DNA from: a bacterium
GTDB lineage: Bacteria > Patescibacteriota > JAUYIX01
DNA: 8,853 nucleotides
Reading direction: 5' to 3'
Assembly: GCA_030688115.1 (NCBI GenBank)
Contig: JAUYIX010000006.1
Coordinates: 1 to 8,853, forward strand
This document shows positions 1-7,086 of this stretch, in pieces. Made by a program: the position numbers and the translations under genes. The notes under the pieces are model-generated. The model did not search any database. It was not told the DNA's origin and saw only the letters and a program-made list of their open reading frames with translations. Position 1 is the first letter of the stretch; the number at the start of each line of letters is the position of its first letter.

Positions 1-212
1 GTGCCTATGGCCCGCTCCACCACCCCAGCATCTGCAATATTCTCATCAAGTTTAACGACGACACGATCCGGAAGAATCTTGCCTTCATTGGCCCACTGCT
101 CGTACTGATCTTGCGCTTGAAGTGAATGCGCCCCATTAACCACAAATCCCAAACCAATGATCAACAGTGCTACTATAATAAATGTCCTGGAGATACTGCC
201 CATCACAGACAT
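1..212 (-). CDS. Partial secreted protein, N-terminus only (possible S8 subtilase propeptide)
   Basis: The frame is open from an ATG at 212 to the left edge, giving 70 residues; the 3' part lies outside the window. The N-terminus has a short polar start with one Arg, then a hydrophobic stretch (FIIVALLIIGLGFVV) ending near an A-H-S-L-Q-A-Q segment, which reads as a signal peptide or membrane anchor. The mature start contains ILPDRVVVKLDENIADAG. This resembles the 'PgeVlVkfk' strand that opens the propeptide of many secreted subtilisin-like (S8) proteases, but no catalytic region is visible, so the family is a guess. Candidate starts in one frame are ATG 212, GTG 206 and ATG 203. An AGGA at 214-217 sits about 1 base before the first, 7 before the GTG and 10 before ATG 203, so one of the inner starts may be used. 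It is divergent from the amidase/SpoIID gene. I am fairly sure it is a real exported protein and unsure what it does. Confidence 0.6.
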   Translation of the reverse strand, partial: MSVMGSISRTFIIVALLIIGLGFVVNGAHSLQAQDQYEQWANEGKILPDRVVVKLDENIADAGVVERAIG

Positions 213-237
213 ATCCTAACACGAGACGCCACAGTAT

Positions 238-249
238 TGGACCCGTCCA
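238..249. promoter_or_regulatory. Short inverted repeat upstream of the promoter
   Basis: TGGAC, a CC spacer and GTCCA form a 5-base inverted repeat ending 10 bases before the -35 box of the rightward promoter. Its place between two divergent envelope genes would suit an operator, but arms this short occur by chance and there is no second copy. Confidence 0.15.
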
Positions 250-259
250 GACCCCAACA

Positions 260-288
260 TTGACAAACTAACAATTGCATGCTACAAT
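260..288 (+). promoter_or_regulatory. Near-consensus sigma70-type promoter of the amidase/SpoIID gene
   Basis: A perfect TTGACA (260-265) is followed by a 17-base spacer and TACAAT (283-288), with a TG one base before the -10 (280-281, extended -10). Five of six -10 bases and all -35 bases match the housekeeping consensus at the ideal spacing. The expected transcription start is about 294-296, which is 8-10 bases before the ATG at 304. No competing promoter of similar quality was seen on the minus strand of this gap. Confidence 0.75.
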
Positions 289-303
289 ATGTTTCGATAA
301 TTA

Positions 304-3300
304 ATGTATTTCCCACTTCCTCTCGCTAAAATATTCCGCGTTGGGGCTGCCACTCTAGGGCTGCTTGGTATTATTACCGTGGCAGTCCGGTTTGGGCCGA
401 ACATTATTAATAATACAGAACCGACACGCACACTGGTTAGTTCACTCGGACAACATTTTACCACTCAATCCGAGCACACCGAGATTGATGAGACGCTCTC
501 CGCCAGCCCGGGACTTACGCTGACAAATACCGGCGGCGTATACGCCGACGCGCGTCATGTTGAGTCAGAGATATATTCCACGGACCGACCGTTTAGCGCA
601 TTTGGTGTCCGCTGGCACGCGGCAGAACCTGCCGGTACCTCATTGACACTGGCCGTCAGAGCGGGCAGCCAAACCGGCTGGGGCGCTTGGCAGTCGCTTC
701 AAGTATCTGAGGATGCCTTTGCCGTTGACGATGCAACGGCGCGCATCAGCGATCTCCTATTTGTTGATCCATCAACGCGCATACAGTTTTCTGTGGATCT
801 TGTTACGCAAGACTCCGGTCGCACACCGCGACTTGAGCAGATACGTTTTGATTTTATGGATCCCAACCCGGGACCAAAAGCCCCTGAACCCACCGAGGAG
901 ACACTGCAAGCGGCCTCGCCCACGAGCAACCAACCCGCGGTTATTAGCAGAACTCAATGGGGTGCCAATGAGGCGCTCATGAATTGGGCCCCGCAATACG
1001 CAACGGTTAAGCAAATTATTGTGCACCATACCGCAGGCGGTGATGGCGGAACCGATCCGGCTGCAGCAATACGAGGAATTTACCAATACCACGCGCAAAC
1101 TCTGGGCTGGGGTGACATTGGTTATAATTTTTTGATTGATCCGCAGGGTCGCATTTATGAGGGGCGCAAAGGTGGCTGGAACGCAATCGGTGCGCACACG
1201 CTGGGATACAATACCGGCTCAATTGGTATTGCGCTTTTGGGTACCTATCAATCTACTCCGGCAAGTTCGCAGGCAGAACAAGCGTTGACACAACTATCAG
1301 CTTTTATTTCTGCTAAGTACGATCTGGACCCGACCCAAATGCATACCTTTATTGACACCGAGGGGCCAACCTTGGCAGGTCATCGTGATTTTGGGCAAAC
1401 TCTTTGCCCCGGTTCTACCGAGTACGCTCGGCTTGGTTCAGTCCGTAGCGCTGCTCTTGCGGCACGCGCATCTTATTATGGAGGTAGTTATAGTGGCGCC
1501 GTCGTCAGCGTATCCGGCAGCATACTACCCCTGAACACCGCCGGAACCGCCATCGTTAAAGTTAGGAATACCGGTTCAACAACATGGTCCAAATCGTGGG
1601 CCAACCCGATTGTCTTGCAAACAAGATTACCGGACCGTCATGCCAGCCCACTGGCTACGACGGGCTGGCTTGGCACAGCTGAGCCAGCAACAATGTTAGA
1701 GTCATCCGTGGCACCCAACCAGACGGCAACCTTTAAAGTCCCTTTAGCCGGGGCTGATTACGGAGAAACCAGCGATACTTTTGCTGTTGCTCGCAAAAAC
1801 GCGGCGAGCATTACCGGCACGGACTTGACGATTACCCGCTCTGTGAGACCCGAGTATCAAGGACAGGTTATCGGTCTCGCGGATCCGATCAAAGTAGAGG
1901 GTGGCAAAGACGCGCTCGTTGAGGTACGCATAAAAAATACCGGCGCAACAACCTGGGTTAACTCGGGAGAAAACGCAGCGGCAATAAATCTTGTTCAACC
2001 TAAAGGACGCGACAGTCTGTTGCGCGATGGGAGCTGGCCGCTCCCCTATCGACCGGCCTTGATGAGTACATCGTCAGTTGCGCCCGACCAAGAGGGTCTT
2101 TTCAAGATCGTCTTAGCGGTTCCTCCGGCGACTGCCGAGTACAACGAGCCCATGCAAATGGTTATCGATCATATCGCTTTTGTACCGGGCACCGAGTTCA
2201 CCCTGCACATTGCTGCAAATAATCCCTATCAATCAGAGCTAAACGAGCGGCCGATCGTTTTGTATGCCACCCCGGGAGAACAACGAGTGGTAACCCTCAA
2301 TGTTACAAATAAATCGACAAAGACCTGGGAGTCACAGGGCTCTGGTCTGGTTGCCCTAGAGTTAAAAAACAAGAATAGCTCGGTATTGCACACGAGTGCT
2401 TGGAAGTCTCCAACGCGTCCGGTCGCCTTGGCAAACGCTGTAGCCGGTGGTCAATCAACCAGTCTGTCTTTTCCGATTATTGCGCCGCCGAGCGCCGGTG
2501 ACTACTCTGAGACCTATCATTTGGTTGGCAGCGGCTCCGCACCAATTGACGGATCAACATTTACCGTCCGGGTTGTTGTCAGACCGGCCTTGGCGGCTAA
2601 ATTATTGACCGTCCAAAACTCCGTCTCCGTTGCTGTAAACACAACTGAGCGTCTCGACATAGAGATAAAAAATATCGGAGCGCGCACCTGGTATGCCAAT
2701 GGATCGTCGGCGATAACGGTGACGACCAATCAGCCGCTTAAGCACGACAGCGTTTTCCGGGCCGGCTCGTGGGTTAGCAGTTTTTCACCGTCAGCATTAG
2801 AGCCGCCGGTCGTGGCCCCTGACCAGATAGCACGCCTATCAATTGAGGTTGCCGCTGGATCAAAAAATGGTTCGGTCAGTGATACGTTTACGCTGCTGGA
2901 TACTACGGGAGAGCCGGTCGTTGGTTCTGCCTTCTCAATTACCAGGGTAACGACGGGAGTCCCCAAGATAAACGCAAGCGGGCCTACGATCCGTGTTGGT
3001 ATTTACGAGGAACCATCGCAAGCGGGAGTCCATGCCGGGTCAGCCTATGATGTGGTTGATAGCGCGGGTACCAAGCTGGGCAGTGCCGCGAGTGGACAAA
3101 CCAACGTGCGCTGGAGTGGTGGAACTTACTCGATGAGCGGAGCGGTATCCGGGACGACCACAAACCCGGTCAGGTTTGTCCCTAAGGGTTCAACCATTTT
3201 AAACGTAGCAACATATGAGGATCATCCGGCCTGGGATCCGTCTATTAATGACAATGCTTTTAGGGGTGTTATCGAGATGCGCCATACCAGCGACAGTAAG

Positions 3301-3822
3301 CTCTACGTAATTAACGAGTTGCCGCTTGAGCAGTATCTGTGGGGACTGGGCGAGGCCTCCAATGATACCGATACCTATCTACAGGTTTTGGCAATTGCGG
3401 CCCGCACCTATGCCGAGTATCAACGCTCGATCGGTGGTAAACATCCCGCGCAAGGCTTTGACGTAGACAACAAAAATGACCAAGTCTACAAAGGCTATAA
3501 TTTGGAGCAACGCAACGCCGCTTTTGTGGATGCGGTCAAAGCCTCGACCGGTAAAATGGTGACCTACCAGGGCAAAGTTGTTGTTACCCCTTACTTTTCG
3601 CAATCCGATGGACACACGCGTGGTTTTCATGAGGTGTTTGGGGGATCGGTCAAACCCTGGCTCGTACGAGTTGCCGTTCCCGAGAACGACGGTAAGTCCT
3701 TACTTGGTCATGGCGTCGGGCTGGATGCGAGTGGAGCACTAGCGCGTGCTAACCAAGGTAAATCGGTCGACCAAATTCTTAAGTCTTTTTATACCGGGGT
3801 TGCGATCACTAAACAGTATTAG
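304..3822 (+). CDS. Secreted bifunctional peptidoglycan hydrolase: PGRP-type amidase, four Ig-like repeats, SpoIID-like domain
   Basis: This 1172-residue exported or membrane-anchored protein is predicted to cut peptidoglycan outside the cell membrane. Residues 1-28 have K9 and R12 followed by a hydrophobic segment (signal or anchor). Residues about 92-186 form a beta-sandwich-like domain of the kind found before actinobacterial PGRP amidases (W-G-A-W, then DPNPG). After a Pro/Thr-rich linker, residues about 213-392 are an amidase_2/PGRP domain that opens VISRTQWGA. It has the likely zinc ligands H241, H360 and C368 and the catalytic-type Y274 and T366, so N-acetylmuramoyl-L-alanine amidase activity is expected. 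Residues about 396-885 are four Ig-like repeats. Residues about 886-1172 are SpoIID-like: IRVGIYEE opening, LPLEQYLWGLGEAS with putative catalytic E1017, ARTYAEYQ, YFSQSDG at 1097-1103 and GHGVG around H1136. The start at 304 keeps the signal segment intact but has no Shine-Dalgarno sequence and lies almost at the predicted transcript 5' end. Domain calls are strong; enzyme activity of the SpoIID part is an inference. Confidence 0.93.
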   Translation: MYFPLPLAKIFRVGAATLGLLGIITVAVRFGPNIINNTEPTRTLVSSLGQHFTTQSEHTEIDETLSASPGLTLTNTGGVYADARHVESEIYSTDRPFSAFGVRWHAAEPAGTSLTLAVRAGSQTGWGAWQSLQVSEDAFAVDDATARISDLLFVDPSTRIQFSVDLVTQDSGRTPRLEQIRFDFMDPNPGPKAPEPTEETLQAASPTSNQPAVISRTQWGANEALMNWAPQYATVKQIIVHHTAGGDGGTDPAAAIRGIYQYHAQTLGWGDIGYNFLIDPQGRIYEGRKGGWNAIGAHTLGYNTGSIGIALLGTYQSTPASSQAEQALTQLSAFISAKYDLDPTQMHTFIDTEGPTLAGHRDFGQTLCPGSTEYARLGSVRSAALAARASYYGGSYSGAVVSVSGSILPLNTAGTAIVKVRNTGSTTWSKSWANPIVLQTRLPDRHASPLATTGWLGTAEPATMLESSVAPNQTATFKVPLAGADYGETSDTFAVARKNAASITGTDLTITRSVRPEYQGQVIGLADPIKVEGGKDALVEVRIKNTGATTWVNSGENAAAINLVQPKGRDSLLRDGSWPLPYRPALMSTSSVAPDQEGLFKIVLAVPPATAEYNEPMQMVIDHIAFVPGTEFTLHIAANNPYQSELNERPIVLYATPGEQRVVTLNVTNKSTKTWESQGSGLVALELKNKNSSVLHTSAWKSPTRPVALANAVAGGQSTSLSFPIIAPPSAGDYSETYHLVGSGSAPIDGSTFTVRVVVRPALAAKLLTVQNSVSVAVNTTERLDIEIKNIGARTWYANGSSAITVTTNQPLKHDSVFRAGSWVSSFSPSALEPPVVAPDQIARLSIEVAAGSKNGSVSDTFTLLDTTGEPVVGSAFSITRVTTGVPKINASGPTIRVGIYEEPSQAGVHAGSAYDVVDSAGTKLGSAASGQTNVRWSGGTYSMSGAVSGTTTNPVRFVPKGSTILNVATYEDHPAWDPSINDNAFRGVIEMRHTSDSKLYVINELPLEQYLWGLGEASNDTDTYLQVLAIAARTYAEYQRSIGGKHPAQGFDVDNKNDQVYKGYNLEQRNAAFVDAVKASTGKMVTYQGKVVVTPYFSQSDGHTRGFHEVFGGSVKPWLVRVAVPENDGKSLLGHGVGLDASGALARANQGKSVDQILKSFYTGVAITKQY
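1489..2958 (+). repeat. Four tandem Ig-like (NBR1/FW-type) domains inside the amidase/SpoIID protein
   Basis: Four units of about 121-124 residues cover roughly residues 396-516, 517-639, 640-761 and 762-885. Each has the same core: a beta strand ending in V-x-N or I-K-N, then a short turn and T-W (NTGSTTW, NTGATTW, NKSTKTW, NIGARTW). Later come a W-L/W-P/W-K/W-V position, a 'VAP(N/D)Q' turn (absent as such in the third unit, which has VAGGQS) and a final strand before R-P or its equivalent. This pattern resembles the Ig-like 'next to BRCA1' (FW) domain found in many bacterial surface proteins. The first two units also share nucleotide words around the T-W motif, while units three and four are more diverged. 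The likely role is a rigid spacer or wall-binding stalk between the two catalytic domains. Confidence 0.8.
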
Positions 3823-3830
3823 TTCTAAAC

Positions 3831-4994
3831 CTAGGCATGCGGTGATTCTACTACAACCGGAGTAATCCGGGGCAATAGCACCTGTTCTATCAAGCCAAGA
3901 TACTGTTGTGTCACAATGTCCCAGCGGTAGGTTGCGCGGATATGCGCCATGGCCTTGGCCCGGAATTCCTTGACGATCGCGGGGTTGTTTTCGATATGTT
4001 GTATTTTTCGTGAAAGACCCTCAGCGGCTCGTGCTCCTCGGTAGAACCAAAACGGCACCGCCGCACCATTAGTTGTCTCCATATTCTCTGGAGTAGCATT
4101 TACCAGGACGCAGTTTCCAAATCCCATAGCCTCGATAAGGGCCGGGTGTGTTCCGCCAACCTCGGTTGCTTGAATATAGGCATAGGCGTTTTGTTGCAGG
4201 GCCTTATACTCTTTACCAAACACAAACCCTAAAAATTTAATACGTGTGTCGTCCGTATCTCGTACTTGCTTTCCGTACACAGCGGCATAGGGAGCATCTC
4301 CAACCATCACTAAGGGCTTGTCGGTATCAACTTTTTCAAAGGCTTTTACCACCAGATGCGGATTGTTCTCCGGTTCAAAACGCGCAACGTACAAGTAGTA
4401 GTTATTGGGCTTGAGGCCGTACTTGCTCAGCGCAGAGCTATTGCGCTTACGCGTGACAAGAGCTCCATACGGGATCATGGTCGTCTCTAATCCAACGCGC
4501 TCTTGATAGTAGTCTTGAATGACTTTAGCGTCAGTGACTACAGCGGTAGGCAAAAATCGCGTGAGTGCGGCCGACATACGCAAATAAATGCGCGCAAGTC
4601 CATTCCATTTTTTGCGCTCCCACTCGAGCCCATCCACATTTAAAATCACCGGGATACCAAAAAGGCGCGGGATCCAACTAATGATCGTGTTGCCCACATT
4701 TACCATAATAATCACATCAGGTCGGCCGATAAACACCGCATGTAAAACTGATTTGAATGTGTGGTACAACGTGTCGATATATTTGTTTGAGATTGTCGAG
4801 AGATATACCAAAGTGGCGCCTTTATAGGTTGGTTTACGGTACGCTCCTGAATTAGTGCGACAATACACGTCGACACGGTTGCCTTGCTTAACCAAACGCA
4901 CCGCCAGTTCCTCCGCAAAAGTCTCAAAGCCTCCATAGTTGCCCGGGATACCCCGATGGCCAAGGAGCGCAATATGTAGTGGCATGGTGCTCAT
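3831..4994 (-). CDS. GT4 glycosyltransferase with N-terminal DUF1972 domain (possible rhamnosyltransferase)
   Basis: This 387-residue protein is a soluble GT-B fold enzyme expected to transfer a sugar to a lipid-linked oligosaccharide in the cytoplasm. The N-terminal half has the DUF1972 signature G12-H-R-G-I-P-G-N-Y-G-G-F-E-T, followed by GNRVDVYCR. DUF1972 occurs in capsule enzymes such as the pneumococcal rhamnosyltransferase Cps2T, so a rhamnosyl donor is plausible but unproven. The C-terminal half is glycosyltransferase family 1/4: YLYVARFEPENN for the donor-site strand and EVGGTHPALIEAMG (E278 to E288). The usual E-x7-E spacing is replaced by E-x9-E, which I recall as normal for this subfamily. 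The start at 4994 is favoured over ATG 4985 because GGAGG (5002-5006) sits 7 bases upstream and the start overlaps the previous stop as ATGA. It is the last gene of the operon and ends 8 bases from the convergent gene. Confidence 0.9.
   Translation of the reverse strand: MSTMPLHIALLGHRGIPGNYGGFETFAEELAVRLVKQGNRVDVYCRTNSGAYRKPTYKGATLVYLSTISNKYIDTLYHTFKSVLHAVFIGRPDVIIMVNVGNTIISWIPRLFGIPVILNVDGLEWERKKWNGLARIYLRMSAALTRFLPTAVVTDAKVIQDYYQERVGLETTMIPYGALVTRKRNSSALSKYGLKPNNYYLYVARFEPENNPHLVVKAFEKVDTDKPLVMVGDAPYAAVYGKQVRDTDDTRIKFLGFVFGKEYKALQQNAYAYIQATEVGGTHPALIEAMGFGNCVLVNATPENMETTNGAAVPFWFYRGARAAEGLSRKIQHIENNPAIVKEFRAKAMAHIRATYRWDIVTQQYLGLIEQVLLPRITPVVVESPHA
3857..3870 (+). other. Small hairpin with GUAA loop downstream of the plus-strand gene
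   Basis: CCGGA-GTAA-TCCGG would fold in RNA as a 5-base-pair stem closed by a GNRA-type tetraloop, 34 bases after the stop at 3822. There is no T-run after it, so it is not a convincing intrinsic terminator. It also lies inside the end of the opposing coding region. It may protect a 3' end or be chance. Confidence 0.15.
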
Positions 4995-6271
4995 ACGGTT
5001 GCCTCCACTAATTTGGATGCGTATAGCCGTTCTAGACGCTGTTCTACCGAGTTAATGGTCGCGGCTGCATACAGATTAATAATTCGCTCGTAGTGGTCGG
5101 TCAGGGAGAACTCCTCTGCGGTTTTGCGTGCATTGCGTCCTAGGGTGCGTGCCAACACATCATCGCCCAGTAATTTTTTTATTCCCGCTACGGCCTGTTC
5201 CGGCTGATCCGGCTGATATAAAATGCCGTTCTCGTTATCTGAGATTAAATCTAAAACTCCGCCCAAGCGGGTTGCCACGACCGGTTTATTAGAGGCCATC
5301 GCCTCCAGCACTGACAGTCCAAAGGTGTCCAAGGTCAACGACGGAAACAAAACGATGCGCGCATTTTTATAAGCTTGGATAAGATCATCCCCTGAGAGGC
5401 GTCCCAGCATCGTTACATTTTTTATACCCAACATCGTAAGTCGCGCCTCAAGAGAGGCCCGCTCCGGGCCATCCCCGGCGACTTTAATTTGAGTACCGGG
5501 TAGGGCTTGAGCGATATGCACAACATGATCGAGTCCGCGATCCGCCATTAGCCGCCCGGCAAACAGAACCCCACCGCCACGTGTTTGTGCCGGCCTCCAG
5601 GATTCCAGATCAATAAAATGAGGGATGACACTGACTCGGCCCGGGGCAACCCCGAACTCGATCAGTCGCCCGGCCATATCTCTGCTTGGTGCGATAAACC
5701 GATACACCGACCGCTCATATATCCTGGTTGTCGCATGAATAAAGCTTTCGAGGACAAGGGCGGCAGTCGAGAGTCTGGAGTTTTTATGAGCCCGATGACG
5801 GATCAAGTGTAGCCAGTTGCCACGCCGACACTCGGTACAGGGCCGACCATCCCGCAATGGAAACAAATAGGCCGGATTCACCAGCTTGTAATCGTGTAGG
5901 GTTTGCACGATTGGAATTTTTCTTTTATGCGCCTCGCGCAAGATCGAGGGAGAGAGGTGATGATGGATCGTATGAACATGCACTACGTCCGGCTGCGTAT
6001 CGTCGAGTAATCGGCCAAACTTTTTACGCGCCTCGCGAGAGTAAACCGCCCGAGCAAAAGCTTTAAGCGACCCAAGAGAGAGCGCGGTACTCTGTGCATC
6101 AATATTTGAGACAAAATACTTGGCGTAAGGTGTCGGAACATTTTTTTGGTGATGCATCGCAAACGGAATCAGCTCGTGTCCACGCCGAGTTAGTTCGTCC
6201 ATTAAACCAAACATATACCGTTCGGTGCCATATTCCGGGAAGAAAAACTTATTAACCTGAACTATTTTCAT
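4991..6271 (-). CDS. GT4 family glycosyltransferase of a surface polysaccharide
   Basis: A 426-residue GT-B enzyme, expected in the cytoplasm or at the inner membrane face, that adds one sugar from a nucleotide donor to a growing glycan. The N-terminal acceptor domain (glycosyltransferase 4-like) starts MKIVQVNKFFFPEYGTERY, with DVVHVHTIHHHLS and QTLHDYKLVNP. The C-terminal donor domain has VLFAGRLMADRG, VAGDGPER and DTFGLSVLEAMAS, where D315 and E323 take the place of the E-x7-E pair. A CTEC insertion after the HDYK motif corresponds to a Cys-rich loop common in this subfamily, but the later Cys I would expect in 'RHRC' is Ala here. The start overlaps the preceding stop as ATGA (6268-6271) with no Shine-Dalgarno sequence, so translation is probably coupled to the GT2 gene. 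Its own stop overlaps the next gene by four bases. Sugar specificity cannot be read from the sequence. Confidence 0.92.
   Translation of the reverse strand: MKIVQVNKFFFPEYGTERYMFGLMDELTRRGHELIPFAMHHQKNVPTPYAKYFVSNIDAQSTALSLGSLKAFARAVYSREARKKFGRLLDDTQPDVVHVHTIHHHLSPSILREAHKRKIPIVQTLHDYKLVNPAYLFPLRDGRPCTECRRGNWLHLIRHRAHKNSRLSTAALVLESFIHATTRIYERSVYRFIAPSRDMAGRLIEFGVAPGRVSVIPHFIDLESWRPAQTRGGGVLFAGRLMADRGLDHVVHIAQALPGTQIKVAGDGPERASLEARLTMLGIKNVTMLGRLSGDDLIQAYKNARIVLFPSLTLDTFGLSVLEAMASNKPVVATRLGGVLDLISDNENGILYQPDQPEQAVAGIKKLLGDDVLARTLGRNARKTAEEFSLTDHYERIINLYAAATINSVEQRLERLYASKLVEATV
5002..5006 (-). promoter_or_regulatory. Strong ribosome binding site for the DUF1972 glycosyltransferase
   Basis: GGAGG on the minus strand lies 7 bases before ATG 4994 and decides that start against the in-frame ATG at 4985. 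It is the only gene of the operon with a canonical, well-spaced Shine-Dalgarno sequence; the GT4 and polymerase genes rely on stop/start overlaps. Confidence 0.7.
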
Positions 6272-7086
6272 GGCCGGATAGCGTGCTTGATCGACTGAAT
6301 TGTGGCGAGCGGTTTAACAGCTTGTCCATATTTTTTGGCAAAGTAGAGTAGACCTTGCGTTGTGTAGCGTTGAGCATGCTCACGAGATCCACTTGAGCCG
6401 TAGTCATGTAACACGAGTGCCTCAGCGCAATACCAAACTTGCCCGGCGCTGCCCCGTACGCGACGGCAGATGTCAATATCGTCAACGTACAAAAAGTACA
6501 TCGGGTCAAAACCACCCACGCGCTCAAAATCACTTGCTTTGATTATCATGGCACCGCCGCTTACCCAAGCACGCTCGCCTGTCCTTCCATAGCGGCTGCG
6601 TAAAGCACGAGTCGGTGTAATCAGACGTCCTACCGGCAGAACTTTAGAGACCCCGGTTAAAGCGGCCAGTTCTCGCCAGGCTGAGGGATAATTTCCAAAA
6701 CTTGCGACAAGCTTACCCTGCGTTGTTTTTTGTTTTGTGCCTACGATGCTGGCTTGCGGATTTGCTCTGATAAACGAGGTCAACTCTTTAAGGGTTGTGT
6801 CTGTCAAAACCGCATCGGAGTTAAGTAAAAATAGGTACTCCCCGGTCGCAATCTCGGCAGCTTGGTTTACCGCCTGTCCAAAGCCAAGGTTCTTGTCGTT
6901 GTTGATGACGGTAATAAACTGCTCATGACCATCCGGGAGACGAGCATGCTCAGGACCGTTGTTCACCAGAATCACCTCTTTGGTCTGACTGATCAGGGCG
7001 CCATTTTGCATGATGCTCTCGATACAGCGCTCAACGAGATGCGGCTGGTTATAGGCGATGACGATAATTGAGTAGCTAGGCTGCAT
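6268..7086 (-). CDS. GT2 family glycosyltransferase, WbbL-like (possible rhamnosyltransferase)
   Basis: A 272-residue GT-A enzyme, full length for the WbbL/RfbF-like group. It begins with the nucleotide-binding strand YSIIVIAYNQPHLVERCIES, then VILVNNG and NLGFGQAVNQA. The metal/donor motif is N89-S90-D91 in FLLNSDA, a DxD variant typical of this group. WVSGGAM (174-180) and the acceptor-side FLYVDDIDICRR (198-209) follow, with H227 in VLHDYG as a likely further metal ligand. Many characterised members transfer rhamnose from dTDP-rhamnose to lipid-linked sugars, so that is the best guess. An in-frame TAA at 7108-7110 and no other start codon before 7086 fix the start. AAGGAG lies 17 bases upstream, too far for ideal use, with an A8 tract between. 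The gene overlaps the polymerase gene by 11 bases and the next gene by 4. Confidence 0.92.
   Translation of the reverse strand: MQPSYSIIVIAYNQPHLVERCIESIMQNGALISQTKEVILVNNGPEHARLPDGHEQFITVINNDKNLGFGQAVNQAAEIATGEYLFLLNSDAVLTDTTLKELTSFIRANPQASIVGTKQKTTQGKLVASFGNYPSAWRELAALTGVSKVLPVGRLITPTRALRSRYGRTGERAWVSGGAMIIKASDFERVGGFDPMYFLYVDDIDICRRVRGSAGQVWYCAEALVLHDYGSSGSREHAQRYTTQGLLYFAKKYGQAVKPLATIQSIKHAIRP

Noticed and set aside
772..1197. 141-codon minus-strand frame inside the amidase domain
   Set aside because: It lies fully opposite a region with clear PGRP catalytic motifs, has no recognisable domain, and is a shadow frame.
3808..3823. ACTAA/TTAGT inverted repeat at the end of the plus-strand gene as a terminator
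   Set aside because: The 5-base AT-rich stem includes the stop codon, and no T-run follows on either strand.
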